A DNA stretch of 64,000 nt from Platynereis dumerilii (GCA_026936325.1 JAPTHN010000006.1:30583296-30647295), one strand, 5' to 3'; positions 50,001 to 56,672 are shown, counted from the stretch's first letter. Numbers and translations are program-made. The notes: generated from the letters alone by a model not told the origin.

Positions 50001-53000
50001 TAAATCAAATTCAAATCAAGCTAAAAGCAGGTGAAATATGCACAAGAAATGAACGAATCAATTTTCTGGGTCCACAAATTCATTTCTTTGATAAATATGC
50101 ATCTGCATGTGCTTATCACACTCTGCACACTATTTTTAGCCTATACATATCTAACATATATACAATTATCATGTAAATTAAACAATGATGTCTTACCATC
50201 AACACTTGTCTCTCTAAACATGATAAATGACTTAAAAAACTTTCTATGCCCCCATATCAGCAAGGAATATGAGTGTGATAAACAAAAAATTTAAAATGAC
50301 GATAACTCAAAATTTTCCCAACGGAATATTCAGTTATTGTCTTAAAATGTTCTCCTGACCCTGCTCTACAAGCATGGGCTTTCGGTTTTCTTGTTGAATT
50401 TTTTTAATCTTGAAATTTATTCAGGAGCGCTGTGATTTGCGTGGTATAGCTCTACTTTTAAAAGTCGATCCATGCAGCATATTATTCCATAATATAATAA
50501 CTAGGGTTGGGTTCAAATACAAATAAAGTATTTAAATACAAATACAAATACTTTAAATCTTTCTATTAATAACAACACTTTTTTCTAAAGTCAGGTTATA
50601 TACAGCATAACAAAAACTATTTTTAAATATGCCTGATCACTTTATATAGTTAGTGCTTTACACTAAAATTTCCATACTTTGTAAATTTCTATAAACTAGC
50701 AGAAGCCCCTGAAAGCATGCATGTGAGGAAGGGGGAAATAAAGGGTGTTTTCTAATTGCTTATGGTTAGATTATGAGAAAACATCATCTCACTTTCTGTG
50801 ACTTTAATTTGAACATGAAACGCCCGTAAGGACATTGTAGAGAATACAGCAACTTCTTGAAAGTTTTCATAAATGGGCAATCAGTAGTTTTGTTGGAGTA
50901 GCGTAAGGGTCCGTGAATTAATAGTATGATAATAATAAACTAAAAAATACATCTAAACATTTACTTTAGTTTTGGTGTTAAATTACGGATATGTTACGTA
51001 ATCAGTTCCTTTCCAGTTAATCGTTTGCACAGAATAAAAGTATTGAACATAATACTGAGGAATCGAGGGCTCATGGTTGACGGTTCACACCCCACATCCA
51101 AAATAATGTTTATAATTTTACCACCAGTAATTATAATTGTGCAACTGCAACAGGCCAACATTAGTCAATGCCATAAATGGGATAATGGATCAGGAATTAG
51201 CCATCCATGCATCCACATCCTGTAGTGATGATGGAAATTCTCATTAGTCCCAATCTGGACTCAATACATTTCCTTTCAGCTATTTTTTCATCTCCAAATA
51301 TCGACATTATGATTGATGCTTGCTGTTAGGATTTGGTGTGAAAACAAATAAAAGAAAAAGAAGTAAGACCGTTCAGACACACATCTGATTGACCAATGTT
51401 TGCCTGTGAAAGATTATTATTTGTATGTAGTCTCTTTATTTGGTGCAATGTATAGTCTCTTTATTTGGGAAAATGTATATAGTCTCTTTATTTGGAAAAG
51501 TGTATAGTCTCTTCATTTGGTACATAGTCTCTTTATTTGGTAAAATGTATGGCCTCTTTATTTGGTAAAATGTGTAGTCCCTTTAATTGGTAAAGTGTAT
51601 AGCCTCTTTATTTTGTAAAATGCATAGTCTCTTTACTTGGTAAAATGCACAGTATCTTCATTTGGGAAAATTTATATAGTCTCTTTATTTGGTAAAAAGT
51701 ATGGTCTCTTTATTTGGCAAAATGTGTAGTCTCTTTATTTGGTAAAATTTGTAGTCTCTTTATTTGGTAAAGTGTATTAACTCTATATAATTTGGTAAAA
51801 TGTATAATCTCTTTTTTTTTTGGTAAGGTGTATAGTCTCTTTCTTTGATAAAATATATAGTCTCTTTATTTGGTAAAATTATAGTCTCTTCAATTCGCAA
51901 AATGTATAAACTCTTTATCAGCAAATGGATATTCTCTTTTTTTACTAAATGTATAAACTCTTTATTTGGTAAAATGAATACCGTAATATGGGGTGAATTG
52001 GGACAGAATTGGCCGTTTTTCTGTCATAGCATGGACAAAAATCAATCCAGAAATTAAACTTTGGTGTCAAATTGTGTCTGGGCACAAGGTCTAAGTACCC
52101 CTTGGGGCTTGATTTGGTACTTTAAATTCCCAATGCTCAAGGCCCCAAAAACCACTGTCCCAATTCACCCCTTACTTTGGGGTGAATCGGGACACTCCAC
52201 TATTTCCACAATTAAGAGCTCCTACCTTCTTTGAGTGATATCTACTTGTGAATAAACATTAGAAAAGATTTTCAACATGCCAAAAATTTATTTTGACGAA
52301 AATCTTAGATTAATTTTATCAATAAAATGCAGTTTAAAAAAAAAATGCAATAAAAGAGAGAAATCTATTAAAAAATGCAGCTTTCTTCAAATTTTCCTGA
52401 TAAATGATAATTATGGACTAAATCAACTGTAAATGAAGCCAAGTTCAATAATATTTATCAAAAAGCCACGCCAGTACACTCAAATGAAAATTAGTAGGGT
52501 TATTTTGGTAAATTCCGAAACTTTGTCATTGACCTGGATTTGAATGCAGGACCAAACATAAACAATCCAATATCCAGTCTTTAACTATGATCCCTTAAAA
52601 CCACAACAGAATAATTTTAAAGTTTGCAGCAAGTTTCAGGGCTCTATCATTTATACTTTATATGGCACAAGCAAAGTTTTGACCAGCTTGTAAAATGGCA
52701 ATTCTGCAGTGCCAAGTTTAAGTTGCTGCAGCTCCTCACTGCCTGCAGTTAGAAATACAAAATTATATCAAATTATGCGCTTGTATGTTTGCTATATGTG
52801 TACCAAAAATCGAGTTCCTACGGCCAGTAGAAATTGGTGTATTTTAGCAAATAAAAAGATTCTCTGTTCTGTCCCGATTCACCCCAGTGTCCCTATTCAC
52901 CCCATATTACGGTAGTCTTTTTATTTGGCAAAGTGTATAGTCTCTTTATTTGGTAAAATGTATGGTCTCTTTATTTGTAAAATATATAGGCCTAGTCTCT

Positions 53001-55794
53001 TAATTTGGTGCTGACCACCCACATCATAAGATTGTCTTTATAATATCAGGGCAGATTTTATTAGCACAAGGTAATTACACCAGACAAGAACCAGGAATAG
53101 AAGCAGAACAGAAAGTGGCATATGGCCAGGGTCACAAATTTCCACTCTGAGCCAATAAAAAGGCTTGTAACAAGAAGGGCTCTTGAGCCAATCAGAGACA
53201 GCCGCTCTTGTCACGTGACTAATGGAGCTTCCACTTGACTCCCGGAATTCTGTGCTGAAGGAAAAGGAGCCCTTTTGGCTTATTGTTGCACAGTGTCACA
53301 GAGAAGGAAGCCAGAGTTAACTGAGAGATATCAAAGTTGTAATAGTTTCAATACAGTACTAGTCGTTTTCCGTAGATTGGAGGGAACAGGACATAATATA
53401 ATATAATAGATAGAGAGATAGATGGACTTGAAAAGGGTAGAGTTGTCGCGTAGTAGGTTTAGAAAGACACCTAGCAAATTAGAAGATCAGGGAAATGAGA
53501 AGATGAAACATTAAGGATAAGTTGAGATGATTGCATATACTGCATCATTTTAATTTATACTGTCTATAGCAATAAGCCCGTGCTAGCTAGCTCTAGCTGC
53601 AGAGTTAGATAGATTAGCCATGGCACTAAATGCAAGTGCAAATTGAGCTGAAAGGAAGGGAGCAAGTGAAGCAAAGGTGAGAGACCTTGCAGGTGTGCCC
53701 TCTTGTGTATAATGCAGGAATGAGCTTAAAAGTAATTATCATTAATTAGGACATGAAGAAGAGTGCAATGGCCTTGAAAAGGGGAGAGTTCTGCCGTGAA
53801 GGGCAAATGAAGGCACAGGGAAAATTAGAATACCAAGCATTGAATATAACTTGAGATAAATCCCGTACGTTATCATTTTAATATAAGCGATAATATTTAT
53901 CCATTGCCTATGAAGAATTTATCCCATACCTGCATGTATAAACTTATGCTGCCCTGTCAAGATGTTTTTCCCCAATTGTCATAGAACCAGGGAAGGATAC
54001 CAATTTTCAGAGAAGGATATCAGGGTCAATAAAAAAAGAAGATTATGATACAGTGCCACCTGTAAGTTAGTGAACCAGGTGATGTTTGCCCATTGCCACA
54101 ATGCTAAACATCTTCAACCAAACTGCTTGTAGAGGCATGAATTGGCATCCGATGAGAGGAAAACATATGTGGTCATAAAGGCCAATATTTGAGGCATGCG
54201 GGATAACAATGGCTGCCAATTTCCTTTGCTGTACTCGTCTTGCAGTATGGGTTTATTCCACAAATGACAGTCAGGTCGGTATGGGCTATTCTACCGAATG
54301 AAAGTATTGTCTCTGCAAATGTGCGAGGAGAATGGAGAATAAATGCACATATATCATATGTATATCCTGCGACAGAAAATCTGTGATGAGAATTACTCAA
54401 ATGTCACTTTGAGACTTATTTGGCAGTCTGGGGAAGGGAAAAGTTGTCTCACACAATGTTTGAGATAGGACGAAGAAATTCACATGCTTCTAAGAGATCT
54501 AAAGTATATCATAATTAAGTTTTTTTTATAATTATATTGTTATTTTGACAAAACTCACCTGAAAGTGGTGCTGGCCCCACGGGTCTGTCCAAAACAGGAT
54601 GAAGTCAGCATTTGTACTTTCTCCATAGTTCGAGAAACCAAAACCAATCCAATCTTGTCTTCCAAGGGCGCATTCCAATCTGCAGTTAGAAATATAATAT
54701 AACATTGAAATATTGCAAATTTGCAAGGAATGACAATAAGTGATAAACCACAAAAGTAGACAAAACTCGTCAAACATGATAATTATACTCCGAATTGTAA
54801 GAAGTGTTGGCTTTCCGCCTTAAGGCCTCCAAAAAGCAATAGAATCCTGGTCGCTGAGGCCATCATCAACATTACCGGGAACAAAACTTCTCCTGGTAAC
54901 TAATTTTCGCTGAGGACATGGCAGGTATGGAGATATGACCTCACCAGGAGAATTTTTGTTCCGAAGTAATTATTAGGCATACCTATATAGCATGTAACAA
55001 AACATTAATTCAGTGGCGGATCCAGGTGGGCCTGAGTCCTCCCCCCTAGACCACTTACATGGAGAATAGTATTTTGAAGAAAATATGTAGGGTAGTGCAT
55101 GCGTGCCCGCGAATGCCGAAATTAGATCCGCCCCCTCCCCCCAGTGCTACAGGTTCAAGTTTGCATGTTACTCTGTTAAACTGAGCGATTTATCTGAAAA
55201 TCAAAATAATAAATTAAATGTTATCCAGTTGACAGAATGTATACATGGGCCTATGGCTTTGTGGTGGCACTCAGGGCATCTAACTCCAGGAACCAGATTG
55301 AGAGATGAACCATGGACACTGAAAAGAAGTACAAGAAGTAAAGGTTATTCACCACGGGAGAGGGAATATGTGATTTATCACCTGTGAGCTTTAGCCCAAT
55401 GTGTGATAAACACATATTCCTAATCCCATGGTGAATAACAGGCTTATACCATGAGACAAACACTCAAACAGTCAAACATGAGAGGATAACTGGACAACAA
55501 AGAATATGGGAATTATTTCCCTGAAATACTGGCTAGTGATTGGCTGACAGAGGTGTCGAATTGTATAAGTTACAAAACAATTTCCACTAACCTAAAAGTG
55601 ATGGTTTGGGTAGCAGGGTTGATATCCCAGTCCAACTCAGCATTCCTCTTGGCATCCAGCACCACACTGTACCTCAGATCTGTCTGGGTAATTTTTTGAT
55701 CTACTACATCTGAATATCCACGAAAAGATGAAGCACTGTTTATAGGATGAGAGAATAGTAAGAGGAGACATAGCAGCACCCTGTGGTCCCCCAT
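18307..55794 (-). CDS. dbh: Dopamine/tyramine beta-hydroxylase family monooxygenase, complete 13-exon gene
   Basis: Copper- and ascorbate-dependent hydroxylase of the secretory pathway; the family converts dopamine to noradrenaline or tyramine to octopamine. Coding exons (minus strand): 55592-55794, 54559-54679, 40095-40241, 38339-38512, 37651-37734, 37345-37527, 34726-34828, 28456-28622, 26377-26559, 23509-23568, 22102-22229, 19657-19810, 18307-18384. They sum to 1785 nt, 594 aa plus TGA, all GT-AG and in frame. Domains: signal peptide about 1-20, DOMON about 41-150, monooxygenase N-terminal about 195-325 and C-terminal about 345-500. Copper ligands are H239/H240 (KHHIIQ), H330 (EVHYNNP), H409/H411 (LHTHLTG) and M484 ([12 protein letters not shown]). 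Long runs such as [10 protein letters not shown] and [18 protein letters not shown] favour DBH/TBH over MOXD1. The substrate cannot be read from sequence. No break was seen. The first ATG in frame is at 55794; a TTG nine bases upstream is not needed. Confidence 0.93.
19251..19529. mobile_element. MITE with TCGTCAGCCTAAAGC ends, TA-flanked
   Basis: 279 bp; TA at 19249-50 and 19530-31; ends TCGTCAGCCTAAAGCAAAAT and its complement. The interior holds GACTTAGGCCAAATTTTT and GACTTCGGCCAAAATT. Intron 12 of the DBH-family gene. Confidence 0.75.
19657..19810 (-). CDS. dbh: DBH-family exon 12
   Basis: 154 nt (one base plus 51 codons, residues 518-569), acceptor gtctttcaaattccag, donor CCT|gtgagt. [19 protein letters not shown] and [10 protein letters not shown] match the DBH C-terminal segment (NVLKALYSFAPISMHCNKS). 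An open frame on the opposite strand here is only its shadow. Confidence 0.93.
20215..21994. mobile_element. 1.78-kb TIR element containing an unassigned exon-like frame
   Basis: Inverted ends of about 140 bp begin CACAGCGCTCCTGAATAAAA and share AGGTCTCAGCTTCGTATCGA and CTGTTGGGAAAA. A third, partial end occurs at 50285-50436. The interior has one unusual minus-strand open frame (about 20604-20950). No target duplication was settled. Intron 11 of the DBH-family gene. Confidence 0.6.
20604..20950 (-). other. Unrecognised exon-like open frame
   Basis: About 115 codons open on the minus strand, reading [20 protein letters not shown], then [58 protein letters not shown] and [11 protein letters not shown], then a perfect donor CAA|gtaagt at 20603. 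Residue use looks protein-like. There is no match to DBH, whose exons 11 and 12 join in frame without it. It may be a piece of a transposon protein. No strong acceptor was found. Confidence 0.35.
22102..22229 (-). CDS. dbh: DBH-family exon 11: catalytic-copper methionine
   Basis: 128 nt (residues 476-517 plus two bases), acceptor cgtgcttacag, donor AG|gtaaga. [18 protein letters not shown] contains M484, the third ligand of the catalytic copper, followed by LEVCKSSVT (LELCKSAVD in human DBH). Confidence 0.95.
22488..22540 (+). repeat. Short tandem units of TTATATTGGACAGTGA
   Basis: Three or so units of AAGTTATATTGGACAGTG-type, related to the GTCCAATATAG palindrome at 23086-23226. Confidence 0.6.
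23086..23226. repeat. Palindrome built on GTCCAATATAG
   Basis: Arms from AATATTAGATGGTAAG to CTCACCATCAAATATT pair across a GGCGCAAGCGCC centre. GTCCAATATAG/CTATATTGGAC appears four times inside. Intron 10. Confidence 0.8.
23509..23568 (-). CDS. dbh: DBH-family exon 10 (60 nt)
   Basis: Twenty codons in phase 0-0 (residues 456-475), acceptor tctcttttgaag, donor ATG|gtaggt. [20 protein letters not shown] aligns with the DBH segment GDVLITSCTYNTEDRE. It is too short for a simple ORF scan and was found by extending the family alignment. Confidence 0.93.
23658..24103. mobile_element. TA-flanked foldback MITE with CAGTTTGTCACGTCAAGC ends
   Basis: 446 bp; TA at 23656-57 and 24104-05; ends CAGTTTGTCACGTCAAGC and GCTTGACGTGACAAACTG. 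The left part also holds a second, inner palindrome: 23690-23787 pairs with 23822-23925 (GATGAGATAGGAGGTTCAG, AGAACTAAGTCTTGAGTGGC). Intron 9 of the DBH-family gene. Confidence 0.85.
24453..24641 (-). repeat. Dispersed GGTTATTCACC repeat, copy 1
   Basis: Shares GACACCTCTGTCAGCCAATC, TTCTTTGTTGTCCAGTTATC and CGTGGTGAATAACC with 45103-45370 and 55342-55570, in inverse orientation. Confidence 0.8.
25627..25810. repeat. Palindromic repeat with AATAACACTAC ends
   Basis: Arms AATAACACTACTTTTGAGG.. and ..AAAAGTAGTGTTATTA pair, with the interior GAATGGCCC..GGGCCATTC also pairing. Open frames on both strands here come from the hairpin. Intron 9. Confidence 0.8.
25887..26105. repeat. Degenerate minisatellite, GGGCCGTTATTGACTA unit
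   Basis: About five units of roughly 45 bp carrying AACAAGGGCCGTTATT, then GACTA..GCGGCCCC. The units also pair with one another (GGGCC/GGCCC). Confidence 0.75.
26377..26559 (-). CDS. dbh: DBH-family exon 9: HTHLTG copper-ligand pair
   Basis: Sixty-one codons in phase 0-0 (residues 395-455), acceptor ttattttttccag, donor CCT|gtgagt. [17 protein letters not shown] carries H409 and H411, ligands of the catalytic copper, followed by [15 protein letters not shown] as in DBH. Confidence 0.96.
28094..28414. mobile_element. MITE with CACTCTAAACA ends
   Basis: 321 bp with ends CACTCTAAACA and TGTTTAGAGTG. TA follows the right end, but the left flank lacks a clear TA. It ends about 40 bases from the donor of exon 8. 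Confidence 0.55.
28456..28622 (-). CDS. dbh: DBH-family exon 8
   Basis: 167 nt (two bases plus 55 codons, residues 339-394), acceptor gtatttcag, donor GTG|gtaggt in phase 0. [19 protein letters not shown] and [12 protein letters not shown] are near-identical to DBH ([32 protein letters not shown]). Confidence 0.95.
28890..29180 (+). repeat. Dispersed repeat, copy B
   Basis: AATGTGTCATCATCATAC, AACACGGGAACCATAGC and GGCTGTTCGATTAGTCA match the copy near 16.2 kb. Intron 7 of the DBH-family gene. Confidence 0.6.
29416..29643. mobile_element. MITE with TGTCAATTGTA ends and GGCGTAGAAACCAGGG arms
   Basis: 228 bp; left AGGCGTAGAAACCAGGGAG and GCAGTTGCCCCCTAAAATCT pair with the right complement. 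The GGCGTAG..CCCC style resembles hAT-like ends. Intron 7. Confidence 0.65.
29717..29825. repeat. Hairpin on CCCCACTGAAYGGCAGA
   Basis: Arms CCCCACTGAATGGCAGATAT, then GCCAACTTTCCTCA, pair with the complement at 29788-29825 around a loop of about 35 bases. Intron 7. Confidence 0.8.
30604..33719. mobile_element. 3.1-kb TIR element with AAAACCCATATGGACGGAG ends
   Basis: Termini AAAACCCATATGGACGGAG and CTCCGTCCATATGGGTTTT. Inverted likeness continues, diverged, for about 170 bp (CATATCTCGAGAAC, ATAGGCTCAAATTA on both). No transposase could be read. A SINE (31374-31710) is inserted in it. Diverged ends imply an old element. Intron 7 of the DBH-family gene. Confidence 0.7.
31374..31710 (+). repeat. 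tRNA-derived SINE, Thr-like head, (ACATTT)n tail
   Basis: The first 73 bases fold as a tRNA: acceptor GTGCCGT pairs fully with ATGGCAC, box A is TGGCCTAGCGCATAAGG, box B GGTTCGACTCC, and the anticodon loop CTGGTAA would be GGT (Thr). The anticodon stem is poor, and a body with CACCCAGGTGTAAATGGGTA and a tail of TACATTTACATTT follow. It is a SINE, not a tRNA gene. It sits inside the larger TIR element at 30604-33719. Confidence 0.85.
34726..34828 (-). CDS. dbh: DBH-family exon 7: EVHYNNP copper-ligand histidine
   Basis: 103 nt (residues 305-338 plus one base), acceptor cttatttgcag, donor GCAG|gtgcag in phase 1. [19 protein letters not shown] and MEVHYNNP match YPEEAGLAFGG and LEVHYHNP in DBH. 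H330 is the third ligand of the first copper. Confidence 0.94.
35295..36045. mobile_element. Non-autonomous hAT element with exact 8-bp target duplication
   Basis: Ends CAGTGGCGTAGCTAGGG and CTAGCTACGCCACTG, flanked by CTGACAAT on both sides (35287-94, 36046-53). Both features are diagnostic of hAT. The interior is pyrimidine-rich (35,870-36,000) with no transposase. Intron 6 of the DBH-family gene. Confidence 0.92.
37147..37241. repeat. Microsatellite (CTAT)n
   Basis: About 24 CTAT units, within intron 6 near the exon 6 donor. Open frames here translate to a repeated Y-L-S-I pattern and are not genes. Confidence 0.97.
37345..37527 (-). CDS. dbh: DBH-family exon 6: VHHMEVFHC segment
   Basis: Sixty-one codons in phase 0-0 (residues 244-304), donor AGT|gtgagt. 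[16 protein letters not shown], the later [13 protein letters not shown] and the spaced cysteines match human DBH (ALVHHMEVFQC, YCRHVLAAWALGAK). The end was fixed by joining AGT to exon 7, which restores the family spacing between WAMG and YP. Confidence 0.94.
37651..37734 (-). CDS. dbh: DBH-family exon 5: first copper-ligand pair
   Basis: Twenty-eight codons in phase 0-0 (residues 216-243), acceptor atttag, donor CAG|gtaaaa. It holds VETTYWC, the family hallmark before the first disulphide, and KHHIIQ, whose two histidines (239, 240) are ligands of the electron-transfer copper in this family. Confidence 0.95.
38339..38512 (-). CDS. dbh: DBH-family exon 4: linker to catalytic core
   Basis: Fifty-eight codons in phase 0-0 (residues 158-215), donor GAC|gtatgt. 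[12 protein letters not shown] is followed by [19 protein letters not shown], matching the DBH linker (MGLQRVQLLKPNIPEPELP in human). RNASS provides a possible N-glycosylation site. Confidence 0.92.
38880..39005. repeat. Imperfect (GATA)n microsatellite
   Basis: GATAGATAAATAGATA-type units, interrupted; intron 3. Confidence 0.9.
39470..39508. repeat. GC-rich hairpin
   Basis: TTCGCTCAACGGCCTTCGG followed by CCGTTTCGCTGCGCGAA folds on itself around GGCCTTCGGCC in otherwise AT-rich intron 3. Confidence 0.6.
40095..40241 (-). CDS. dbh: DBH-family exon 3: end of DOMON
   Basis: Forty-nine codons in phase 0-0 (residues 109-157), acceptor ccactacccag, donor GAT|gtaagt. [14 protein letters not shown] and [16 protein letters not shown] match the DBH segment containing DPQQDYQLL and FGTCDPKDYLIED. 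It is separated from exon 2 by a 14.3-kb intron, the largest in the gene. Confidence 0.92.
40424..40457. repeat. Short (CTAT)n microsatellite
   Basis: About eight CTAT/TTAT units in intron 2, close to exon 3. Confidence 0.9.
42326..42537 (-). repeat. tRNA-derived SINE (Gly-like head), near full length
   Basis: On the minus strand it starts with a tRNA-like head: box A TTGGTCTAGTGGTAGG, a Gly(GCC)-like anticodon arm and box B GGGTTCGAATCC. A body shared with four other copies in this window follows, and it ends in (ATCC)n. It is not a functional tRNA gene, because the head runs straight into the SINE body. It lies in intron 2 of the DBH-family gene. Confidence 0.85.
42844..42911. repeat. Microsatellite (GATA)n
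   Basis: About 16 GATA units, ending in GATGGATA variants; intron 2. Confidence 0.95.
43049..43104. repeat. Palindrome GGTCAATAACA...TGTTATTGACC
   Basis: 56-bp near-perfect palindrome centred on ACTGATCAGT; intron 2. Confidence 0.8.
43110..43245. repeat. A-rich tandem repeat (CCCAAAAAAAAAAATTTT)n
   Basis: About seven units of 18-20 bp alternating A-runs and TTTTCC. A lysine-rich open frame across it is an artefact of composition. Confidence 0.85.
43257..43377. repeat. Long palindrome with AATATCAGGTTTTACGGACC arms
   Basis: Arms of about 45 bp (43263-43305, 43326-43370) around a short loop (GGCCTCGGTGAATATCACC). Intron 2. Confidence 0.85.
43552..43592 (+). repeat. tRNA-Gly-type SINE, short 3' fragment
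   Basis: ACAGGATGAAAAGCCCCGAT followed by CATCCATCCAT is the 3' end of the same SINE family in the opposite orientation. Confidence 0.5.
43920..44246. mobile_element. MITE with AAATGTCAAGGTCTTAC ends
   Basis: 327 bp; ends AAATGTCAAGGTCTTAC and GTAAGACCTTGGCATTT. Inner GTGCCAAATTTCGTG and its complement also pair. Non-coding; intron 2. Confidence 0.75.
44589..45496. mobile_element. TIR element with iterated GTGAACCAACCC motif
   Basis: Ends CAAAGTGAACCAACCC and GGGTTGGTTCACTTTG. The terminal motif occurs seven times in direct orientation within the left half (44589, 44714, 44758, 44787, 44816, 44996, 45031) and once inverted at the right end. The dispersed repeat 45103-45370 is inserted. No clear target duplication. 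Confidence 0.7.
45103..45370 (+). repeat. Dispersed GGTTATTCACC repeat, copy 2
   Basis: GGTTATTCACCTAGGGAGAG to GATTGGCTGACAGAGGTGTC. The first 90 bases form a hairpin. It is nested inside the GTGAACCAACCC element. Confidence 0.8.
46828..47055. repeat. Long (CTAT)n microsatellite with CTAC/CTGT variants
   Basis: About 55 tetranucleotide units. Open frames reading Y-L-S-I repeats are artefacts. Intron 2. Confidence 0.97.
49125..49185. repeat. (CCCG)n minisatellite
   Basis: GCCGCCCGCCCGCCCACCCG and further CCCG units, ending CCGGACGGACAAAAATTTGC, in AT-rich surroundings. It looks like part of a dispersed repeat, not a CpG island. Confidence 0.9.
49244..50440. repeat. Inverted-repeat pair related to the 20.2-22.0 kb element
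   Basis: AAAATTCAACAAGAAAACCG with GAGCAGGGTCAGGGG (49244-49296) is inverted at 50350-50402. The right side continues to TTTATTCAGGAGCGCTGTG, the end sequence of the element at 20215-21994. Interior 49.3-50.3 kb: no recognisable gene. Confidence 0.55.
51426..53000 (+). repeat. 25-bp minisatellite TAGTCTCTTTATTTGGTAAA, split by an insertion
   Basis: About 22 units of consensus TAGTCTCTTTATTTGGTAAA + ATGTA at 51426-51980, and about three more at 52915-53000. The two blocks were one array before the element at 51981-52912 entered. Intron 2. Confidence 0.92.
51981..52912. mobile_element. TA-flanked DNA element inserted in the minisatellite
   Basis: 932 bp; TA at 51979-80 and 52913-14; ends CCGTAATATGGGGTGAATT and ATTCACCCCATATTACGG. 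GGGGTGAATNGGGACA occurs five times, two forward and three inverted, including a perfect inner hairpin at 52155-52195. No transposase frame. Confidence 0.9.
53425..53905 (+). repeat. Diverged direct duplication
   Basis: 53425-53590 and 53755-53905 share GACTTGAAAAGGGTAGAGTT / GCCTTGAAAAGGGGAGAGTT, GGGAAA..TTAGAA and ATCATTTTAAT blocks in the same order. Intron 2. Confidence 0.45.
54559..54679 (-). CDS. dbh: DBH-family exon 2: DOMON core
   Basis: The acceptor ends ttctaactgcag and the donor is CAG|gtgagt. It encodes residues 68-108, including [18 protein letters not shown] and LFWTDPWG, which match the DOMON strand order of DBH (ADLVVLWTD in human). It enters after two bases and leaves in phase 0. 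Confidence 0.92.
55013..55146 (+). mobile_element. hAT-like MITE, CAGTGGCGGATCCAGG end
   Basis: Begins CAGTGGCGGATCCAGGTGGG, a widespread hAT terminus, and ends with GATCCGCCCCCTCCCCCCAG. The 8-bp duplication expected for hAT was not matched. It lies in intron 1 of the DBH-family gene. Confidence 0.5.
55342..55570 (+). repeat. Dispersed GGTTATTCACC repeat, copy 3
   Basis: GGTTATTCACCACGGGAGAG to GATTGGCTGACAGAGGTGTC. It ends about 20 bases from the donor of DBH-family exon 1, so it forms nearly the first part of that intron. Confidence 0.8.
55592..55794 (-). CDS. dbh: DBH-family exon 1: signal peptide and start of DOMON
   Basis: Encodes residues 1-67 plus two bases of codon 68. The start [17 protein letters not shown] is a classical cleavable signal peptide, without the longer signal anchor of vertebrate DBH. 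The segment [14 protein letters not shown] opens the DOMON domain. The donor is AG|GTTAGT, a weak but valid GT site, in phase 2. Confidence 0.9.
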
Positions 55795-55880
55795 TCCTGG
55801 CAACTTGCAGAGGAGAAAGAGGGAGAAGGACTTAAAGGGAGTTTGCCATAGGAGACGTAGGCTGGGCAGCCTTCATGAAT

Positions 55881-55914
55881 ATGCAAATCATCCCATTTCC
55901 TCATTGCTGATTGG
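55881..55914 (-). promoter_or_regulatory. Octamer and CCAAT motifs upstream of the DBH-family gene
   Basis: A perfect POU octamer (ATTTGCAT on the minus strand, 55881-55888) lies about 90 bases upstream of the ATG, and an inverted CCAAT box (55910-55914) about 116 bases upstream. No convincing TATA box was seen. The positions fit a proximal promoter, but function is inferred. Confidence 0.35.
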
Positions 55915-56009
55915 TCGAGATTTCATAAAGGAATAATGTCATGATCTCACAGATTGCTAGCAGAGTAGCAGGTAAGGAATAGCTCTTGGTGGATACTATT
56001 TACTGCTTA

Positions 56010-56405
56010 GGGACCGTTCAGGATTTATGACTGGGGAGTGGGAGTTTTGCTGGAACTTCCAATCAAAAATTGATACCCCCCTTGAGTTTCATGCGGATTT
56101 TTAGTACCCCACCCTTAGGTTTCACGCATTTTTTTAGTACCCCCCCCCTCGACATACAAAGCAATACACACATTATATACTGCTATACACGGCCACGCAT
56201 ACATATTCGCGGACTTTTGCGCGTAAAAAAGCCCAAATAAAATGAGTTTATGCGTGTTTTTTAACATTTTTTCTTTGTCAAAATTTCTTACCCCCCCTTG
56301 GAAGAGTTGTCAAAAATTAATACCCCCCCTTGAAACACGTGTGAAAAGTTAGTACCCCCTCGGCCAAAACTCCCACCCCCCCAGTCATAAATTCTGAACG
56401 GTCCC
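56010..56405. mobile_element. PIF/Harbinger-like MITE, TTA-flanked
   Basis: 396 bp; TTA at 56007-09 and 56406-08; ends GGGACCGTTCAGGATTTATG and CATAAATTCTGAACGGTCCC. GGG-start ends with a TTA duplication are typical of PIF/Harbinger. It lies about 200 bases upstream of the DBH-family start codon. Confidence 0.75.
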
Positions 56406-56420
56406 TTAAGTCAGTTAGTC

Positions 56421-56672
56421 CATAATGAAAAAAGGTTTGTCTAAAACAGACAAAACAAATATACGCTGGTGTCCGCCTAAATTCTTGGTGTAAATTAGAC
56501 AAAAGCAGTCCATATGCTTCACATTTCTATGATTAGATTACTTATTTGTTAAAAATAGACAACTTCCTTGGCTGTTTCAAGTAAAAGGTGAGCCCGATAA
56601 TCACAAAATTTTTGATAGACACCAGGTAACATTTATTTTGTCTGTTTTAAACCAAATGTTTTTAGAGTGCAG
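56421..56672. mobile_element. MITE with AAACAGACAAAAT inverted ends, copy 2
   Basis: Same ends (GTCTAAAACAGACAAAAC, TTTTGTCTGTTTTAAACCAA, TTTTTAGAGTGC) and the shared interior ACAACTTCCTTGGCTGT. It lies 15 bases beyond the Harbinger-like MITE. Confidence 0.7.

Larger units (their letters stand above)
40242..54558 (-). other. Intron 2 of the DBH-family gene (14.3 kb)
   Basis: Filled with the repeats listed. Between them, 40.5-42.3, 47.1-49.1 and 53.9-54.5 kb are AT-rich with no gene recognised. Opposed open frames at about 45.8-46.05 kb lack motifs and splice signals. Confidence 0.6.

Noticed and set aside
51426-51980. CRISPR-like array of regular 25-bp repeats
   Set aside because: Units abut without unique spacers and the context is animal nuclear DNA; it is a minisatellite.
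55795-55803. Upstream TTG start for the DBH-family protein
   Set aside because: A normal ATG follows three codons later and gives a standard signal peptide.
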